From Symbiodinium natans (lineage: Eukaryota > Sar > Dinophyceae > Suessiales > Symbiodiniaceae): a DNA stretch of 64,000 nt. The translations under genes were made by a program, and so were the position numbers. Below the pieces are notes generated by a model. That model ran no database searches and had not been told where the DNA came from. It was given only the letters and a program-made list of their open reading frames with translations. The DNA lies in contig CAJNDS010002191.1 in the NCBI GenBank assembly GCA_905221605.1, forward strand, positions 448,710 to 512,709. Reading direction: 5' to 3'. Of this stretch, positions 43,601-53,977 are shown one piece after another (the stretch's first letter is position 1; each line of letters begins with the position of its first letter).

Positions 43601-44007
43601 TCGGGGGTTTTGTGGTGTGAGGGGAGGCACTGAGCAGTGTCTCAGCCAAGCATAGAATTGCACGGGAAGTCTACGTAAGGTAAATTCAAGGTCAGCGATT
43701 CAAATCGAAGTCCTAGGGTCTCAGTTTGTGCACAAACATTGCAGGATGTCGAAATCACAAACTTAAAAATCAAGAGTCATGAACGAGTCTGAGGAATGAG
43801 TTGGAGAAATCCCTCCGCAAAACACGGCAACCCCATTCTCGCCTAGTGGCTTTTTCTGCTCTCCTTTCAAAACTCAACATTGAGGTGGTGACCCGACAGC
43901 GGTTGAACTAGGATGCCCTGGAACGGGCTTCATGGCGCTATCTTATACATATACACATCTACACATACACTGTGTGTAACTCCTTGAACGGCCTAAGCCC
44001 CTTGGAC

Positions 44008-44121
44008 CTGAAAAGGCATCTGAGCCCGGCCAAGAAGCCGAAAGAAGTCAAAGATGTACTCGCGCGACAGCACGTTCAGCTTTGCGTGGTCGTTGGCTCT
44101 GATGCAGTCTTCCATGATGTC
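44008..44121 (-). CDS. EF-hand gene series, exon
   Basis: 38 codons, phase 0 to 0, between GTGTCTAG and CAG|GTCCAAG: DIMEDCIRANDHAKLNVLSR then EYIFDFFRLLGRAQMPFQ. ANDHAKLNVLSREYIFDFFR has EF-hand form (loop, then aromatic exit helix). One of the clearest islands. Confidence 0.68.
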
Positions 44122-44292
44122 CTAGACACGCTGGATGACACCCCCCCCAAGAGCCAAAACACTTCTGCAAAACAAAGTGACACCGCGTTGGAGTGCGCAA
44201 AACCGAGGCGGGAGCGCCATGCCAAAACAAAACAGGAGATATGTGCAGATCCCCCGAGAGCGGGCGCACGAAGGTGGGGGAAAGCGTTGGCG

Positions 44293-44385
44293 ATCAGGAT
44301 AAGCTATCCGGCCTTATCATCCCCATAAGCAAGCCTATGAAGGGCCGATTTAAAGGGGTTCTAGGGCATCATAGCCCATCCTGGG
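44293..44385. mobile_element. Fold-back element, family C, copy 2
   Basis: Left end ATCAGGATAAGCTAT (worn), right end ATAGCCCATCCTGG, same inner words as the copy at 39160. Its right end forms the first bases of the intron after the exon at 44388-44434 (G|GTCCCAGGATGGGCTAT on the minus strand). Confidence 0.72.
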
Positions 44386-44387
44386 AC

Positions 44388-44434
44388 CCTGAGCGATTGA
44401 AACGCGTGCAGAATATCGCCGAGGCGATAGAGCC
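44388..44434 (-). CDS. EF-hand gene series, exon
   Basis: 15 codons, LYRLGDILHAFQSLR, between AGCGTCAG and AGG|GTCCCA, phase 1 to 0. Helix typical for the flank of an EF-hand. Confidence 0.58.
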
Positions 44435-44512
44435 CTGACGCTTCAGAGTGTTACTGGGTTTGGGGTTTAGGGTTTAGGGTTGCGAGCTCCTAAGCAAAAC
44501 ACAGCGACGCCC

Positions 44513-44580
44513 GAAGCCTCATCAACCACTGCGTGCCCTGCCCGCCGAAGCAGAGCGCGGTGTGTGGCTCCGCCAGTGTC
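44513..44580 (-). CDS. EF-hand gene series, exon, donor uncertain
   Basis: After TGCTCAAG the minus frame reads DTGGATHRALLRRAGHAVVD then EAS. A GC-type donor (G|GCGTCG) gives the phase 1 needed for the next exon; a GT further on is possible. Confidence 0.52.
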
Positions 44581-45209
44581 CTTGAGCAACTAAGCAAGCG
44601 AAAGAGCCAGTAATTGGGATATAGAAACTAGGACTAAGGGCGGATGGAGTTTGGGGGGGGGGGGGGGCATTTGGGTTTCACTTTGGGCTACAGCCGATAG
44701 CACTGTATCATCTCTTCGCTTGCTGTTGAAAAGTGAATGTTGAGAAGCAGACAGCGCCAGCATGAGCACCGACACAACCGGCCCCCATGATGCCATCGTC
44801 TGTAACGAAGCAGCGAAGCACGGGAACAGCATGAACCCATCAATCAAATCCCCCCGAAAACCGCACCAATGTTAGCAGCACCCCTGAAAGTGTCGTGGCG
44901 GATAATGTCGTTCTTGGCAAAGAAAAGAAAGGCATCCTCCTGGGATCACGCGGCGCAGAAAGGCGTTCTCAGCAGTTCGGGGCAGGGATGGTCAAGGGCT
45001 TGCTGGAGCGGGGTCTAGTTGCAGATGCTTTGTTCTTTTCTGCTTGTTTAGGGGGCGGGGGGGTTCGCCGGATGTGAGGATGTGAAGCTCAGGGTGTTGA
45101 GGTCTGTGGGGTTGTATCAATCACCCTTGGCCAACAGAAAAAAAATGATCATCCGCGCCCGAAGTCCAGGCAAGTTTACTTGCCATCTAAATCAGGGATG
45201 CTCCGCCTT

Positions 45210-45450
45210 GTCACTGGCACTGTGTGCATGTGTAGACATTTTGTCCCAGCCGCCCGTGCACACGTCTGAACATGTAGAACCTGCAATCTCGATGCTCTAC
45301 GAAGTCTACGGCGTACGGACCATTCTCTGGATCATCTCTATGAAAGCCAGCCTGCGAATCAACATCTGCCATGCCAAGTATGCAACGAAGGTTGATGAGG
45401 CCCCCATGCGCAGCAGCGCTGAGACCCACCGAAGCCCCAGAACCCAAACG
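45210..45450. other. Region open on both strands, unassigned
   Basis: The minus frame includes INLRCILGMADVDSQAGFHR; the plus frame includes ISMLYEVYGVRTILWIISMK. Either could be an exon. No decision possible. Confidence 0.25.
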
Positions 45451-45665
45451 TAACGTTCCGAACGTTCTAGACCGTACAGTAGAGCCCTGAGTTATAGACC
45501 CAGAACCGTGTAACTCTGGGTGAGTTTCGGTGGCCTTGAAAAGTTCTATTCGTCATGAGGTTAAACAGGGATTAGGGCCCATCGACCTTCAAGCAAGATA
45601 TCAATTCAACCCCATAAAACTGCACTAAGCCCTGAACTCCTGGAACCCTAAACTCTTTTGCTCCC

Positions 45666-45768
45666 CTTGGTAGCCCAGCAACCGTATTATAATAAGGGCA
45701 CCCTTTTTAGCTTTATCAGGGAACCTTGAACCAACAAAAAGGGTAAAGGGTACTACTGGGCGACCAAG
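45666..45768. mobile_element. Fold-back element, family B, copy 2
   Basis: CTTGGTAGCCCAG at the left and CTGGGCGACCAAG at the right, with inner AATAAGGGCACCCTTTTT as in the copy at 7969-8060. Confidence 0.78.
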
Positions 45769-45796
45769 TTCCTACAAGCCCGAAACCTCTCTAAGC

Positions 45797-45917
45797 TGCA
45801 GTGGAGGGCTCCCATCGCTCGGGGATCTCAGATTCCGCATCCCGGCTGCTGCCCTTCGGACGCAGGTGGATCCGGTGCTTCATGGCCGCCCCGCGCGCTT
45901 GGGACGATTTCGGAGCT
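45797..45917 (-). CDS. EF-hand gene series, exon, end uncertain
   Basis: After GCCCAAG the minus frame reads APKSSQARGAAMKHRIHLRP, KGSSRDAESEIPERWEPSTA, with 21 of 26 third positions G or C in the latter part. It starts in phase 2, as needed by the exon at 47580-47666. An in-frame TAG follows at 45793-45791, so the exon ends at a GC donor just before it (phase 0) or the gene stops here. Confidence 0.5.
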
Positions 45918-46405
45918 CTTGGGCTAGTTGCTTGGAAGGTCAAGGGTTGAGGACCTTACAGGGTTTATGGGGTTTTTGGGGTTTAAGTCTGGGGGGCAGG
46001 GGGGGGGGGTGTTTCTTTGAGCTTCCGGGGGTTGGGATTTTGCGTAAGGTTGATATGGGGCTCAGGGTTCTGAGAAGCGAACAATTGTTACGTAAGATCC
46101 CACAGCAAGATCGCGGATTGCTAAGGGTATGTCCGTGGCTGTGGAAGTTCGTTGCGTCATGTCAAGTGCCAGAATCACGACTGCGCCGAGAAACCAACAA
46201 ATCCGTTCGCATGCTAAACATGCACACTAAAGTGTTCCACGTCTGCAGAGCCGGACAAGTTGAGCCAGAGATGCCGGGTTGGAGGAAGGAAGGAGTTCAT
46301 GGGTCATGGACTGCTCGATATTGAAGACCTTTACACAGGGATACGCTTAAGTAAAGAGGCTTTTGCGCAACCCTAAACCACAAACCCTGTTCTTTTGTTT
46401 TATTA

Positions 46406-46440
46406 TTTTTTTTTTTTTTTTGGGGGGGGGGGGGGGGGGG
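46406..46440. repeat. Poly-T / poly-G junction
   Basis: About 16 T followed by 19 G. Confidence 0.95.
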
Positions 46441-46690
46441 TGGGGGGTGGGCGTGGACTTACACCCTAAACCCTTTCAAGCTGAAAACCCACCAGCACCT
46501 TGAACCGGAACAGTGCCAAGACTTCAACGTACTGGGCTTTCCAAGGACTTCAGGAAAGCAGCCCTTCCATGCCGAGATCCAAAACCACAAAAAAAGCCAC
46601 CCCCCCCCCCCCTTTCAGGCAGCCTGTGAGGTCGTCGGCTGCTTGGTAGAGGCCTGGGTGTTGAAAGGGGCTGAGGGTTCATTCAGGGCC

Positions 46691-46716
46691 TGTTAGTATA
46701 AGGGGTAACATCCCAA
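46691..46716. mobile_element. Fold-back element, family A, half copy
   Basis: Only the right arm is present: TGTTAGTATAAGGGGTAACA then TCCCAA. Confidence 0.6.
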
Positions 46717-46914
46717 GACTTCCCCAAAACGCCACCGGAAACCTAAGCCACTCAAAGCCTAAGCCCACAAAGCCAAGGCCTAGGAGTCCATTTTCCACCC
46801 ATTAAGAGCAGGAGGTCTGTGAGATGTTGTGTCAAGGAGTCAAGGGAACCAAAGGTTTTTCCCCCCCGAGCTCCAAGTCCGGCGCACCACTTTAGGGCTC
46901 CAACTCTTTTTAAG

Positions 46915-46942
46915 GTTCTTTGGCACCCGCATAGCTGGACGG
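46915..46942 (-). repeat. Dispersed A-tailed element, subtype 2
   Basis: The minus strand has CCGTCCAGCTATGCGGGTGC then CAAAGAA. It is a short fragment of the element also seen at 10421 and 51580. Confidence 0.55.
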
Positions 46943-47255
46943 TTTGCTCTTTAGGGTTTAGGGTTCCCAGAAAATCTCGCAGGAGAGCCGAGTATCCCCA
47001 CCTTCCGCAATTTCTTTATTTAATAACTTTATTTTCCCACATCAGGTAGCAGTGGGGTGGGGACGGTCGAAGTAGATGATAGAGAGGCGTTGTGTCGCAC
47101 TTGCTGACAGTACTGTAGGCCCCAAGTTGCCAAGTCCATGAATTTCAAGGAGTCGTCCGTGGATGTAAGAATTCCGCAATCCTTCCTGGCTTGAGGCCTG
47201 GAAGATAAGGGACCCCTAATGTAAACCCCAAATTGTAGGCTTCCCTTATAATGAG

Positions 47256-47294
47256 GACCCCAATAAGGTACCCCTATTTTCGGAAACCCCCAAA
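47256..47294. repeat. Dispersed 40-bp repeat, copy 2
   Basis: GAGGACCCCAATAAGGTACC then CCTATTTTCGGAAACCCCC. It is nearly identical to 23327-23370. Confidence 0.7.
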
Positions 47295-47579
47295 TCTTGA
47301 TCAGCCTTGGAGGGTCTGCCACCAAGGAATCAAGAGAGATCTAGGGAGGCCAGGGAACAACCAATCTCCTACAAGCCCTAAAATCCGTCAATGCCCCTAA
47401 AGAATCCCCTCCCCAAAATATTACACACACCCCCCCCCTACCCCCTAACATACCTACTTAGTTAAATCTTCTTCAGGCTTAGGGGTTTACAGGGTTTAGG
47501 GTGTATAGGGTTTATAGGATTTAGGGTTTAGGCTTAGGGTTTATAGGGTTTAGGGTTAGGGAGTATAATCTAGTAGGAC

Positions 47580-47666
47580 CCGGGGTTCCGGGCCGGCAGA
47601 GGGATGTTCAACTCGAGGAGCTCCTGGCGCGGAGGAGGCGGCTTGTTCATTTTTGTTGTGTGTTGG
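47580..47666 (-). CDS. EF-hand gene series, exon, possible start codon
   Basis: The minus frame contains MNKPPPPRQELLELNIPLPA then RNP and a leftover GG before GTCCTA. ATG at 47650 has A at -3 and could be the gene start. Alternatively the exon opens after CCTAAG at 47666 in phase 2, which fits the phase-2 end of 49272-49358. It continues in phase into 45797-45917. Confidence 0.55.
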
Positions 47667-48099
47667 CTTAGGATTTTTTTGGGTTTAAGGTTTTGGGCTT
47701 ACGGTTTAGGGTTTACGGTTTAGGGTTTAGGTTGAGGGTTTACGGTGCTTACCGCCTATGGCTGAACGCAAGTCCACATTGCAGGCGGGGTTTAGGGTGT
47801 AGGGTGGTGTCGGTGGTGTTTGGGTTTTTTGCCACCCCCGTAGCCACGCACTGCCGGTTTGAAACTTGGGGGGGGAATCGTATTGCCTACGCATCAAGCC
47901 AAAAGGGACACACCACAAGTAATCTGACAGGTGCCTCTGGGGTTTTGGGTTTAGGTAGGGTGTATGGCAGATGGCTCTCTTGCAGGGTTGTCCTTCGAAA
48001 AACTCTACAGAAGCCCGGAAAACCACGAACCTCAAAAAAACCCTGAAAAATCCTCGTAAAAGACCCAAATCACTTCACTAAACCTGGTTTTGCGATGCA

Positions 48100-49100
48100 G
48101 GGATCGGGTTCATATCGGTTCCTTGCCTTGGCAGCTTCTTCCGTCTGCTGCTGCCTGCAAAGTGCCACCGAGGTTGTGGGATTTCGGGCCACTCCGCAAA
48201 GCATTCCCAAGCAAGGTCCCCCTTCACCCAAAAAAGCGAACATATAGAATATCCATGGGCCTACCTACCTAGGGAGACGTTGAACCATTGGATGTACTGT
48301 GGGAGGATTCGATGCCAAAGCCTGTTTGGCACACAGTTCCGTAAAAACAGCCACAGAGCCAGGCATCTTCAGAATTCAATTCGTATATGTCAATAAATAC
48401 AAACCAAAATTACCCCGGTATATACGCACATGTCTATGCAAAATATGTATATGTATATCTGCATATGAAGGTGTATCTCATCCCCCATCCTGCACTTACT
48501 TGTCTGCCAGGTGGCAGCTCTGCAGGGGATCCGCTCAGTGCCGCGGAGTGTGATCGCCTCAAGCTTGATAGGCTAGGGCTCATATGTGCATTTGCTGACC
48601 CCTCCCACCCCACCTCCCCCCCGCCGCCCTGCTTCTCTGGAGTGGAGACGCAGGGTTCAGCACTTCGGGTGCAACGGATGATGGTACTGCTCTTCAGGAA
48701 TTTGGGGAAGCACCCAGGATACAGGATCACTTTCGGCCCTGGCACACAGGTAATGCGGGAGCCTACATTGTTGTCAATAGCATCTACTCATCATCCCTGT
48801 TTTCTGGGACATATAGTAATATTTGAATGTGTGTTTTGGGTGGTCTGTTTCACAAACCACTCAAAACACCCATCCAAATGAATCAGCATGGTCCCCGTAT
48901 TCCAGCCGAAGTCAGCGGCCCTGAAATCGACTCCGGGTCTCAAGTCTTGGGGCCTCAGGGCACGCAAGCTCGGAACCGCAGCTTTTTGCAGGCTCTTTGG
49001 GCTTTGGAGAGTTTCGGCGTGTAGAAGTTTAGGGCTCTACATCTGGAATCCTATATTTGGGTGGCTTTTCGCAGTAGCCATGGAAAGAGGTGAACGCCAC
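48100..49100. other. Stretch without firm gene
   Basis: The plus frame 48387-48881 has a protein-like part (GDPLSAAECDRLKLDRLGLI, SALRVQRMMVLLFRNLGKHP) but no motif or splice support. Otherwise nothing recognised. Confidence 0.25.
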
Positions 49101-49125
49101 AAGGGCCCCTAAACCCTTTAACCAA

Positions 49126-49180
49126 CCCTAAACCCTAAGCCCTAAGCCCTAAGCCCTAAGCCCTAAATCCTAAACCCTAC
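49126..49180 (-). repeat. Telomere-like tract (CCCTAAR)
   Basis: About seven units alternating CCCTAAA and CCCTAAG. Confidence 0.9.
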
Positions 49181-49271
49181 CCTTAGAGTCACCCTTAGAG
49201 GGCGGATTTATCGGATTTCGGGTTTTGGGCCGGTTCGGGGGAATTTACAGGGTCTCCGCACTCTCCGAAAC

Positions 49272-49358
49272 CCTGGCAGGGCTGCTGGCGTCTTCTTCTC
49301 GGTCAGATTGTTCAAGTCCCCCAGGGCATCGATGTCCTGCAGTCCAAGGTAGAGACCC
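49272..49358 (-). CDS. EF-hand gene series, exon
   Basis: Minus reading GLYLGLQDIDALGDLNNLTE then KKTPAALP, between TCTTTCAG and GG|GTTTCGG, phase 2 to 2. It joins the exon at 50179-50293 through a shared Gly codon. Confidence 0.62.
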
Positions 49359-50178
49359 CTGAAAGACCACTTATATACCTCATGTAACTACCCTTAGATG
49401 GCTCGGCCTAGTTGTGGCGTTTAGGCTCCTGGTGTGAGGGGCCAGCCTCGGAAACACTTGCCATGTACAAATCTCTCGTTCAAGTTTCATGTCAAGAGCC
49501 AAGCGACTTGAAAGCTTGAAGCATCTTGACCCGCAAGAAACGTCCCCGACGCACCGGAACAGCAGATCCCCATTTAATGTTCCCCCAGCGCGCCTCCTTC
49601 ACAAAGCGGCGATATGCCTTCGAGCGCCACGGGCTGCCGTAAGTTTGGGTTCACTATTTCTGAAATTCGGATGACTTTGGGCTAAGGCTAAGGACAGCAT
49701 GGACAGCTGATGTCACACGAGGGTATTGTAGATCTGGAGCCTGAAGCCAAACGCACACCGCTTCTTGTTTAAGGCTCGTGCCCGATTGTAAAATGCCAAC
49801 CCCCACTGCTTCCAAGCTTTGAATGAACGTCAATAGCCCGAAGTACGGTAGAGTCCTATGTAGTCGTAGATTCAGACAGCCCGATTCCGCTTGCATCGGT
49901 TCGGGGACTACATGCAATACCCCCTAAACCCTAAACCCTAAACCATAGTTTCTTCTCATACCGTCTCATGCTCCAGGTCCAACAAGCGGCCTGTTTGCCG
50001 ACCCGCCCGTGCTGTGGCGAAGCTCGTAATGCAGCACACGGCAGGGGCACAAACAGTGCAAGCAAGTCCCAAAAACCCCAAGCTTTGTAGCATACCCACA
50101 AAACCCTAAAACAGCTCATGTTGTACATGTATAGAATACTGCTCTACTAAGTATATTCTAGTCTATCCCTCAAGATAC

Positions 50179-50293
50179 CCCTCAAGCCATGCCCTCTGTT
50201 CTGACGCCTCCTTGCGCGAGAGAAGTTCAAGATGCAGCTTCCGCGCAGTGTGCAGACTCAGGCGAGGCACCTCGGTGAGCATCGGAGGGTCCC
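50179..50293 (-). CDS. EF-hand gene series, exon
   Basis: 37 codons, DPPMLTEVPRLSLHTARKLH then LELLSRKEASEQRAWLE, between ACCCTAG and GG|GTATCTT, phase 1 to 2. The acceptor lies inside a telomere-like repeat. Its phase also fits the end of the lipase exon at 52643-52679, so I cannot say where one gene ends. Confidence 0.6.
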
Positions 50294-50299
50294 CTAGGG

Positions 50300-51540
50300 T
50301 TCTTCTAGGGTTTAGGGTTTAGGGATGTTTAGGGTCTAGGGATGTTTGGGGTTTAAGTTTTAAGGCTTTTCGGGTTCTAGGGTTTTAGGGTTCTGGGGTT
50401 TAGGGTACTAGGGTTTGGGGGATACTGGGGTTTTTTCCTGGGAACTCCCCAAAAAAAGTTAGGGGACCCCCGTGCCTCTGTCGGGCAGAAAGGAGGTACA
50501 CCCACCTCAGGCCTGCGGCCTACGCCCTTTTTTGACCCTCAACCGCTCGAACCGGTTCAGGGTTTGGAGGTTAGCCCGAAAGCCCCGCATTCAAGAAACC
50601 TAAACACCTCGACTCCCTATAGGCCTGGTGCCCTCGTTCTCACAACGAGGGGGCGACGGATCGATCACCCTGCGCACCCTCCACGACTGTCCATGCGGGC
50701 TCGAGAGGGGCCGTTCTCTACTGGTTCCTTTTTTGGGTGGGCCCTGAACTCGAGACTCTTTTTTGCATCCGGACTTCTGGGGGCGAAACATCCACAAGTC
50801 CTGAATCCTAAGCCCTTGGTGCATCCGGGCCAGGATGTCCTGGCCGGAAAGGCTCAGCAAAAGTCTCAGACCTAGAGTGCTCGTGGCTACGACCGAAGAA
50901 ACCCCGCGAAAGCCCCAAAAACCCTCGACTTGGGAATCCTGCGACATCTTCACAGTTGATGACAGTGATCGCGTGCCCTTCGCAGAACTTTGCGAAGGAG
51001 CCTGGGTCCGGCAACTCGGGGGTGAAGCCAATCTCTGGCTCTTTCTGCTTTATCTACAGCAAGCTAGGAATGAATACGCTGATGCTAGGGTTGAAGGGCT
51101 TATAGGGTCTACAGGGTGGAAGGCCTGACGCCACACAATTTTACAGGCGGTGGCTCGTGAAGAATGCGATGTTGCAATGGTCATGGTGATACATACTCTT
51201 TTACCCAGAACAAGGCATAACTAGCCACATTCGACATCAGCATCCCGAAAACTGAAACCACAGTCCATCCTTCAGCGCCCCGGGGCCCAAAACCCTAGAC
51301 CTCCCCAAGCCCGATGTGTACTAAACACCTACACTCTGGAAACTCCTGAGAAACAAGAACCCCTCATAGGCCTGACAAGACCCTAAACCCTAAACCCTAC
51401 ACCCCAAACCCCAGACCCTAAACCCTAACCCCAAAACCCTGAAGCCAACACCCCCAAACCAAAGCAACCAAAGCCACAACACGGGACGAGGTGCCGTTGC
51501 CCACAGCTGGGGTGGCGTAACAAAGGCTTCGAACCTACCA
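50300..51540. other. Stretch without firm gene
   Basis: Begins with degenerate TTTAGGG repeats (50298-50420). Frames at 50564-51128 on both strands lack motifs. Confidence 0.35.
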
Positions 51541-51579
51541 ATATCGGGAGGAGGGGGGGGGGGGGGGGGGGTAGGATTT

Positions 51580-51621
51580 TTTTGTTGGCACCCGCATAGC
51601 TGGACGAACCACTTCGCAGGG
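51580..51621 (-). repeat. Dispersed A-tailed element, subtype 2
   Basis: The minus strand reads CCCTGCGAAGTGGTTCGTCC, then AGCTATGCGGGTGCCAACAA with an A run. A poly-C run and telomere-like repeats lie on either side. Confidence 0.62.
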
Positions 51622-51629
51622 ATTCCAAG

Positions 51630-51713
51630 TTTAGGGTTTAGGGTTGAGGGTTGAGGGTTTAGGGTTTAGGGTTTAGGGTTTAGGGTTTAGGGTTTAGGGT
51701 TTAGGGTTTAGGG
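51630..51713 (+). repeat. Telomere-like tract (TTTAGGG)n
   Basis: About eleven units, mostly perfect. Confidence 0.95.
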
Positions 51714-52129
51714 GGGTTGTGCCACCTAGGATTCAGGGTTAAGCCTGTCTTGGGCTTTGTTATGCTTTGAGGGCTGAGGGTTCCAGGGCTTGGGGTGGTA
51801 CATGCTTACCACATTGTTCAGCTGATGGGTGCTGGGCTTCTCGGGCGACCACACCCTCTCAAAAGAAAGTCCAAAGACTCCACACCTCCCAAGCATACCA
51901 GAGCGAAGATGTCAAGCCTGGACCTATGTTGCTTTTGAAAGGCCACCTCGCCAACATCCCCCCAACCATCAAGCTAGAAGTCTCCCCAGAGTCAGCTACC
52001 GTTTTGTCCTTACCTGAAACACCCCGAGACAGGGCCATCATTCAGTGATCATGTTTTGTCCTTACTTGAAATGACCCCAAAACAGGACCACTATTTCCTG
52101 AACTGGTGCGGACGAAACATTGGCGCGCC

Positions 52130-52207
52130 TTCGTCAACTTCGGGCCTTCGATGCCCAGCCGGCAAACGGCCCCAGCGATCGCTGAGACGCCTGCGCGCCA
52201 TTCTTCT
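52130..52207 (-). other. Probable minus exon, frame uncertain
   Basis: After CCCTAG the minus strand reads either EKNGAQASQRSLGPFAGWAS (phase 1, as needed after the lipase exon) or MARRRLSDRWGRLPAGHRRP, which ends at a GTTTCG donor. Both have good codon bias. Confidence 0.38.
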
Positions 52208-52642
52208 CTAGGGCAACCCGATTTGTGGCAACGGCTCGTGGGGATGAACTGGCTTCTTGAAAGGGATATCGCAATTCTACCATGATGAGAAGTCCCTGGC
52301 AGTCGGGAACTTAAGTGCCTTGGGGCTCAACATGCTGGGTTTTGAGTTCAGTAGGGCCTCAGCGTCTAAGAGTTGCCGGGGCATGCCAAAACAGACTTGG
52401 CTTGCAGTTGCGCGTTGTCACGCGCTCCTCTTTAAATCTCACTAAACCCTTGAGCGTCCCTGCATCTGACGTCATGGCAGCCCCATGTCAAGCTAAACGT
52501 TCATGGTTCCCAAAATCCATGGCTGGCAAGAGAGCACACCTAGCCTGATTGGGCCTGTACCTCATACTGCCTAAACCCTAAACCCGAAACCCAAAAAACA
52601 ACGGCAACATAGCCCCGAACCAGCAACAACAAAAGGACTCGC

Positions 52643-52679
52643 CTGCGCCAAGGGAGTGCCCGATGAAGAGGACCTTGCA
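52643..52679 (-). CDS. Class 3 lipase, nucleophile-elbow exon
   Basis: Twelve codons, CKVLFIGHSLGA, plus a leftover G, between AAGTCAG and a GC-type donor G|GCGAGT. KVLFIGHSLGAG is the GxSxG elbow of class 3 lipases (Ser is the nucleophile). Phase 0 to 1. The short length means the call depends on the upstream exons, which supply the other motifs in the right order. Confidence 0.66.
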
Positions 52680-53168
52680 CTGACTTTAGAGCTGCATACT
52701 CCTGGGTTTAGGGTTTCGGGTTTAGTACTGAAAAATGTTGGGATCCCAAAATGATCTAAGGAAAGTTCCGCAACTAAGGGGTATTGGAGTCATAGGTTGC
52801 TTGAACAGGGATACTCCTGGATACCTCAAGGTGCTTTCAGTGGTTCGATACCTATCGGCTAAAGCCCTCACCCCCCCCCCCCTCTTTGGCGGGGCCGGGA
52901 CGCACCCCAAGTCGACCTCGACCCCGAAGGGATTAAGGGGCTCCGGCGTCAAGAGCTCTTGGAAGCACGTTGTGGATAGTGGGCTCGCCACAAAGTGGAG
53001 CTGTCGTCGCGTTTGGGCTTTTGGGACATCTTATCACCACACAAGAAACTGCCGCGGTTTTGGGGATGCCTGGGCTCGACATGGTCTCTCACTGTTTGGG
53101 GTCTTAGCTGGCAGAATCTGCCTTCCATTGGGGCCGAAGATGATTTCAGCAGCCTTTAACTCTGAAAA

Positions 53169-53270
53169 TTGGGATGCTCCCCCCTATACTAACAGTCCTT
53201 AATAGGGATCATAGTAGGGGGTACTATGATCCCTATCAAGGATTTTTAGTATACATAGGGGGGATGTCTG
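53169..53270. mobile_element. Fold-back element, family A, copy 6
   Basis: TTGGGATGCTCCCCCCTATA ... TAGGGGGGATGTC, with inner AACAGTCCTTAATAGGGATC. The best-preserved copy; it lies between lipase exons. Confidence 0.85.
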
Positions 53271-53306
53271 AAAGCCCTCAAAGCCCTCAGCCCGCAAGAG
53301 CCCCGC

Positions 53307-53369
53307 CTGGAAGCCCTGCTTCTCGAAGCGCTCGAGGATACTGCCCACCACGCGGACCACCGCACAGGC
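53307..53369 (-). CDS. Class 3 lipase, exon before the elbow
   Basis: Minus reading ACAVVRVVGSILERFEKQGF then Q, between ACCCAAAG and a GC-type donor (CAG|GCGGGG), phase 0 to 0. In class 3 lipases an amphipathic helix precedes the strand leading to GHSLG; this segment fits. The frame stays open for another 9 codons or more if a later donor is used. Confidence 0.6.
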
Positions 53370-53435
53370 CTTTGGGTTTTGTGAAAGGGGTTGAAAGGTA
53401 TGTACATGTGGGGAATCATGACATACATATATAAA

Positions 53436-53600
53436 CACACACACACACACACAGACACACAGACACACAGACACACAGACACAGACACATCACATACACA
53501 CACAACTCGGTGGCCAATACATACATACATGCATACATACATACATACGTACGTACGTACGCACGTACACACGCACACACACATATATATATATATACAC
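53436..53600. repeat. CA and CATA/CGTA microsatellite
   Basis: ACAC, AGACACAC, CATA, ACGT and TATA runs. Confidence 0.95.
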
Positions 53601-53977
53601 ACAGATGATTGAGAGGACTTCTGGGGCCTGGTTCAGAGTGTTTCTATAGGGTTTAGGCGTTGCAGACCTTGCGGAATCTCAAGGCTTGGATTCAGGGTCC
53701 AGGGCTTATTTGGGTGTTTACGATATTATGCATACCTTCTTGGGGTCCTTATGATAAGGGGATCCCACTAAGTCACTATTTTGGGTCTATATTAGGGGTC
53801 CCTCATCGTAGGCCCCCATTTCTCTATCTGGTCGATGACTATGGCTTAGGGCTGAGGGCTTCCAGTCTCTCATTTCAGAGTATCCTGGGGATGCAAATGA
53901 GTCCTCAAGAGGTCTATGGTCCACAATCGTATAGGGCTCTCAATTTTTATGATTCGTTGACTCCGTCTGGGCTAAAC

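Noticed and set aside
53391-53612. Thr-His repeat frame
   Set aside because: Product of the CA and CATA microsatellite.
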